Positions 63,853-64,000 of a stretch of DNA of 64,000 nucleotides are shown here, piece by piece; position 1 is the stretch's first letter, and each line of letters starts with the position of its first letter. The stretch is from Prado023 sp963818445 (GTDB lineage: Bacteria > Actinomycetota > Actinomycetes > S36-B12 > CAIYMF01), in NCBI GenBank assembly GCA_963818445.1, contig CAWFSG010000021.1:62001-126000 (forward strand), read 5' to 3'. The notes under the pieces were generated by a model. The model was given only the letters and a program-made list of their open reading frames with translations. It had not been told where the DNA came from and made no database searches. The position numbers and the translations under genes were made by a program.

Positions 63853-63959
63853 GTGGGCGTACCACGACAGGGGAGCGCCACGAGCGCTGAGAGTGCGGCT
63901 GGACCGCAGACCCTCGAACCTGATCCGGGTCATGCCGGCGAAGGAAGTCGTACGCCCAC
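63853..63959 (+). ncRNA. TPP riboswitch (THI element)
   Basis: Outer helix P1 pairs GTGGGCGTAC (63853-63862) with GTACGCCCAC (63950-63959). Inside are the conserved CTGAGAG motif (63887-63893) and ACCTGATCCGGGTCATGCCGG ending GCGAAGGAA, the pyrophosphate- and pyrimidine-binding parts of the TPP aptamer. It ends 21 nt before the AGGAGG of the next gene, so it probably controls translation or transcription of a thiamine gene in response to TPP. Confidence 0.93.
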
Positions 63960-63991
63960 CTGGCGTGGCCCCGTCCCACCAGGAGGTTCCC

Positions 63992-64000
63992 GTGGACCCG
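63992..64000 (+). CDS. First codons of a riboswitch-controlled thiamine gene (partial)
   Basis: GTG 63992 with AGGAGG (63981-63986) upstream begins a frame (Met-Asp-Pro) cut by the window edge. Identity (thiC, thiE, thiM or a transporter) cannot be told, only that it lies behind a TPP riboswitch. Confidence 0.5.

Overview
The window is GC-rich DNA from an actinomycete-type bacterium. Evidence: strong G/C preference at third codon positions, frequent GTG starts, AGGAGG-type ribosome binding sites mixed with many leaderless starts (a TANNNT-like -10 box ending 6-8 nt before ATG/GTG), the order purN-purH-...-folD-DUF3017-...-mdh, and families typical of the group (DUF3017, DUF5302, LAL-type LuxR regulators, TIGR03083 proteins). 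I cannot name a genus. I see no prophage, insertion sequence, integron or CRISPR array. Apart from hairpins and short repeats it reads as ordinary chromosome.

Layout. 1-7.8 kb: end of a sensor kinase, PlsC-like acyltransferase, long-chain acyl-CoA ligase, a TetR regulator with an operator over its start, an unusual TetR-ACT-GNAT fusion protein, an HD-domain protein and an EamA-type transporter. 8-14.2 kb: a glycan or lipid-linked sugar operon (glycosyltransferase-methyltransferase fusion, flippase-like membrane protein, GT2 glycosyltransferase, multi-spanning GT39/GT83-like protein). 14.2-19.8 kb: lipoprotein, broken PhzF, SRPBCC protein, 2,4-dienoyl-CoA reductase, TIGR03083 protein. 19.9-26.6 kb: purine and one-carbon genes purN, purH, folD, with a HAD phosphatase, a VOC protein, DUF3017, DUF1295 and malate dehydrogenase. 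26.9-33.2 kb: SRPBCC protein, RNA 2',3'-cyclic phosphodiesterase, DUF5302, then a divergent nitrogen cluster: urease-like UreAB and UreC on one side, agmatine deiminase and carbamate kinase on the other. 33.3-41.7 kb: short UvrA-like ATPase, small membrane proteins, tRNA-Lys(UUU), SRPBCC protein, TRIC-family channel, RF3, secreted EEP-fold nuclease/phosphatase. 41.7-46.3 kb: zinc-type ABC importer with a divergent Fur-family (Zur-like) repressor, FUSC protein, small zinc-ribbon protein. 46.3-52.3 kb: epimerase, deaminase, LAL regulator, secreted repeat protein, hemolysin III family protein. 52.3-62.7 kb: frameshifted Abhydrolase_9 gene, GH13 enzyme, ATP-grasp enzyme with two esterases, HAD phosphatase, lipase-like hydrolase, paired CrcB fluoride channels. 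62.7-64 kb: lipoprotein and a TPP riboswitch ahead of a thiamine gene that starts at the window edge.

The most interesting points are these. (1) The urease-like pair keeps every nickel ligand but has a remodelled substrate pocket and flap, and sits beside agmatine deiminase and carbamate kinase, suggesting a ureido substrate other than urea. (2) One protein joins a TetR DNA-binding domain, an ACT-like domain and an acetyltransferase domain. (3) An ATP-grasp enzyme lies beside two Esterase_D-fold hydrolases and a GH13 enzyme, with no function I can assign. (4) Three genes are clearly frameshifted and one more probably is; four of the five lesions are a single extra T, which points to sequencing error, recent decay or something systematic.
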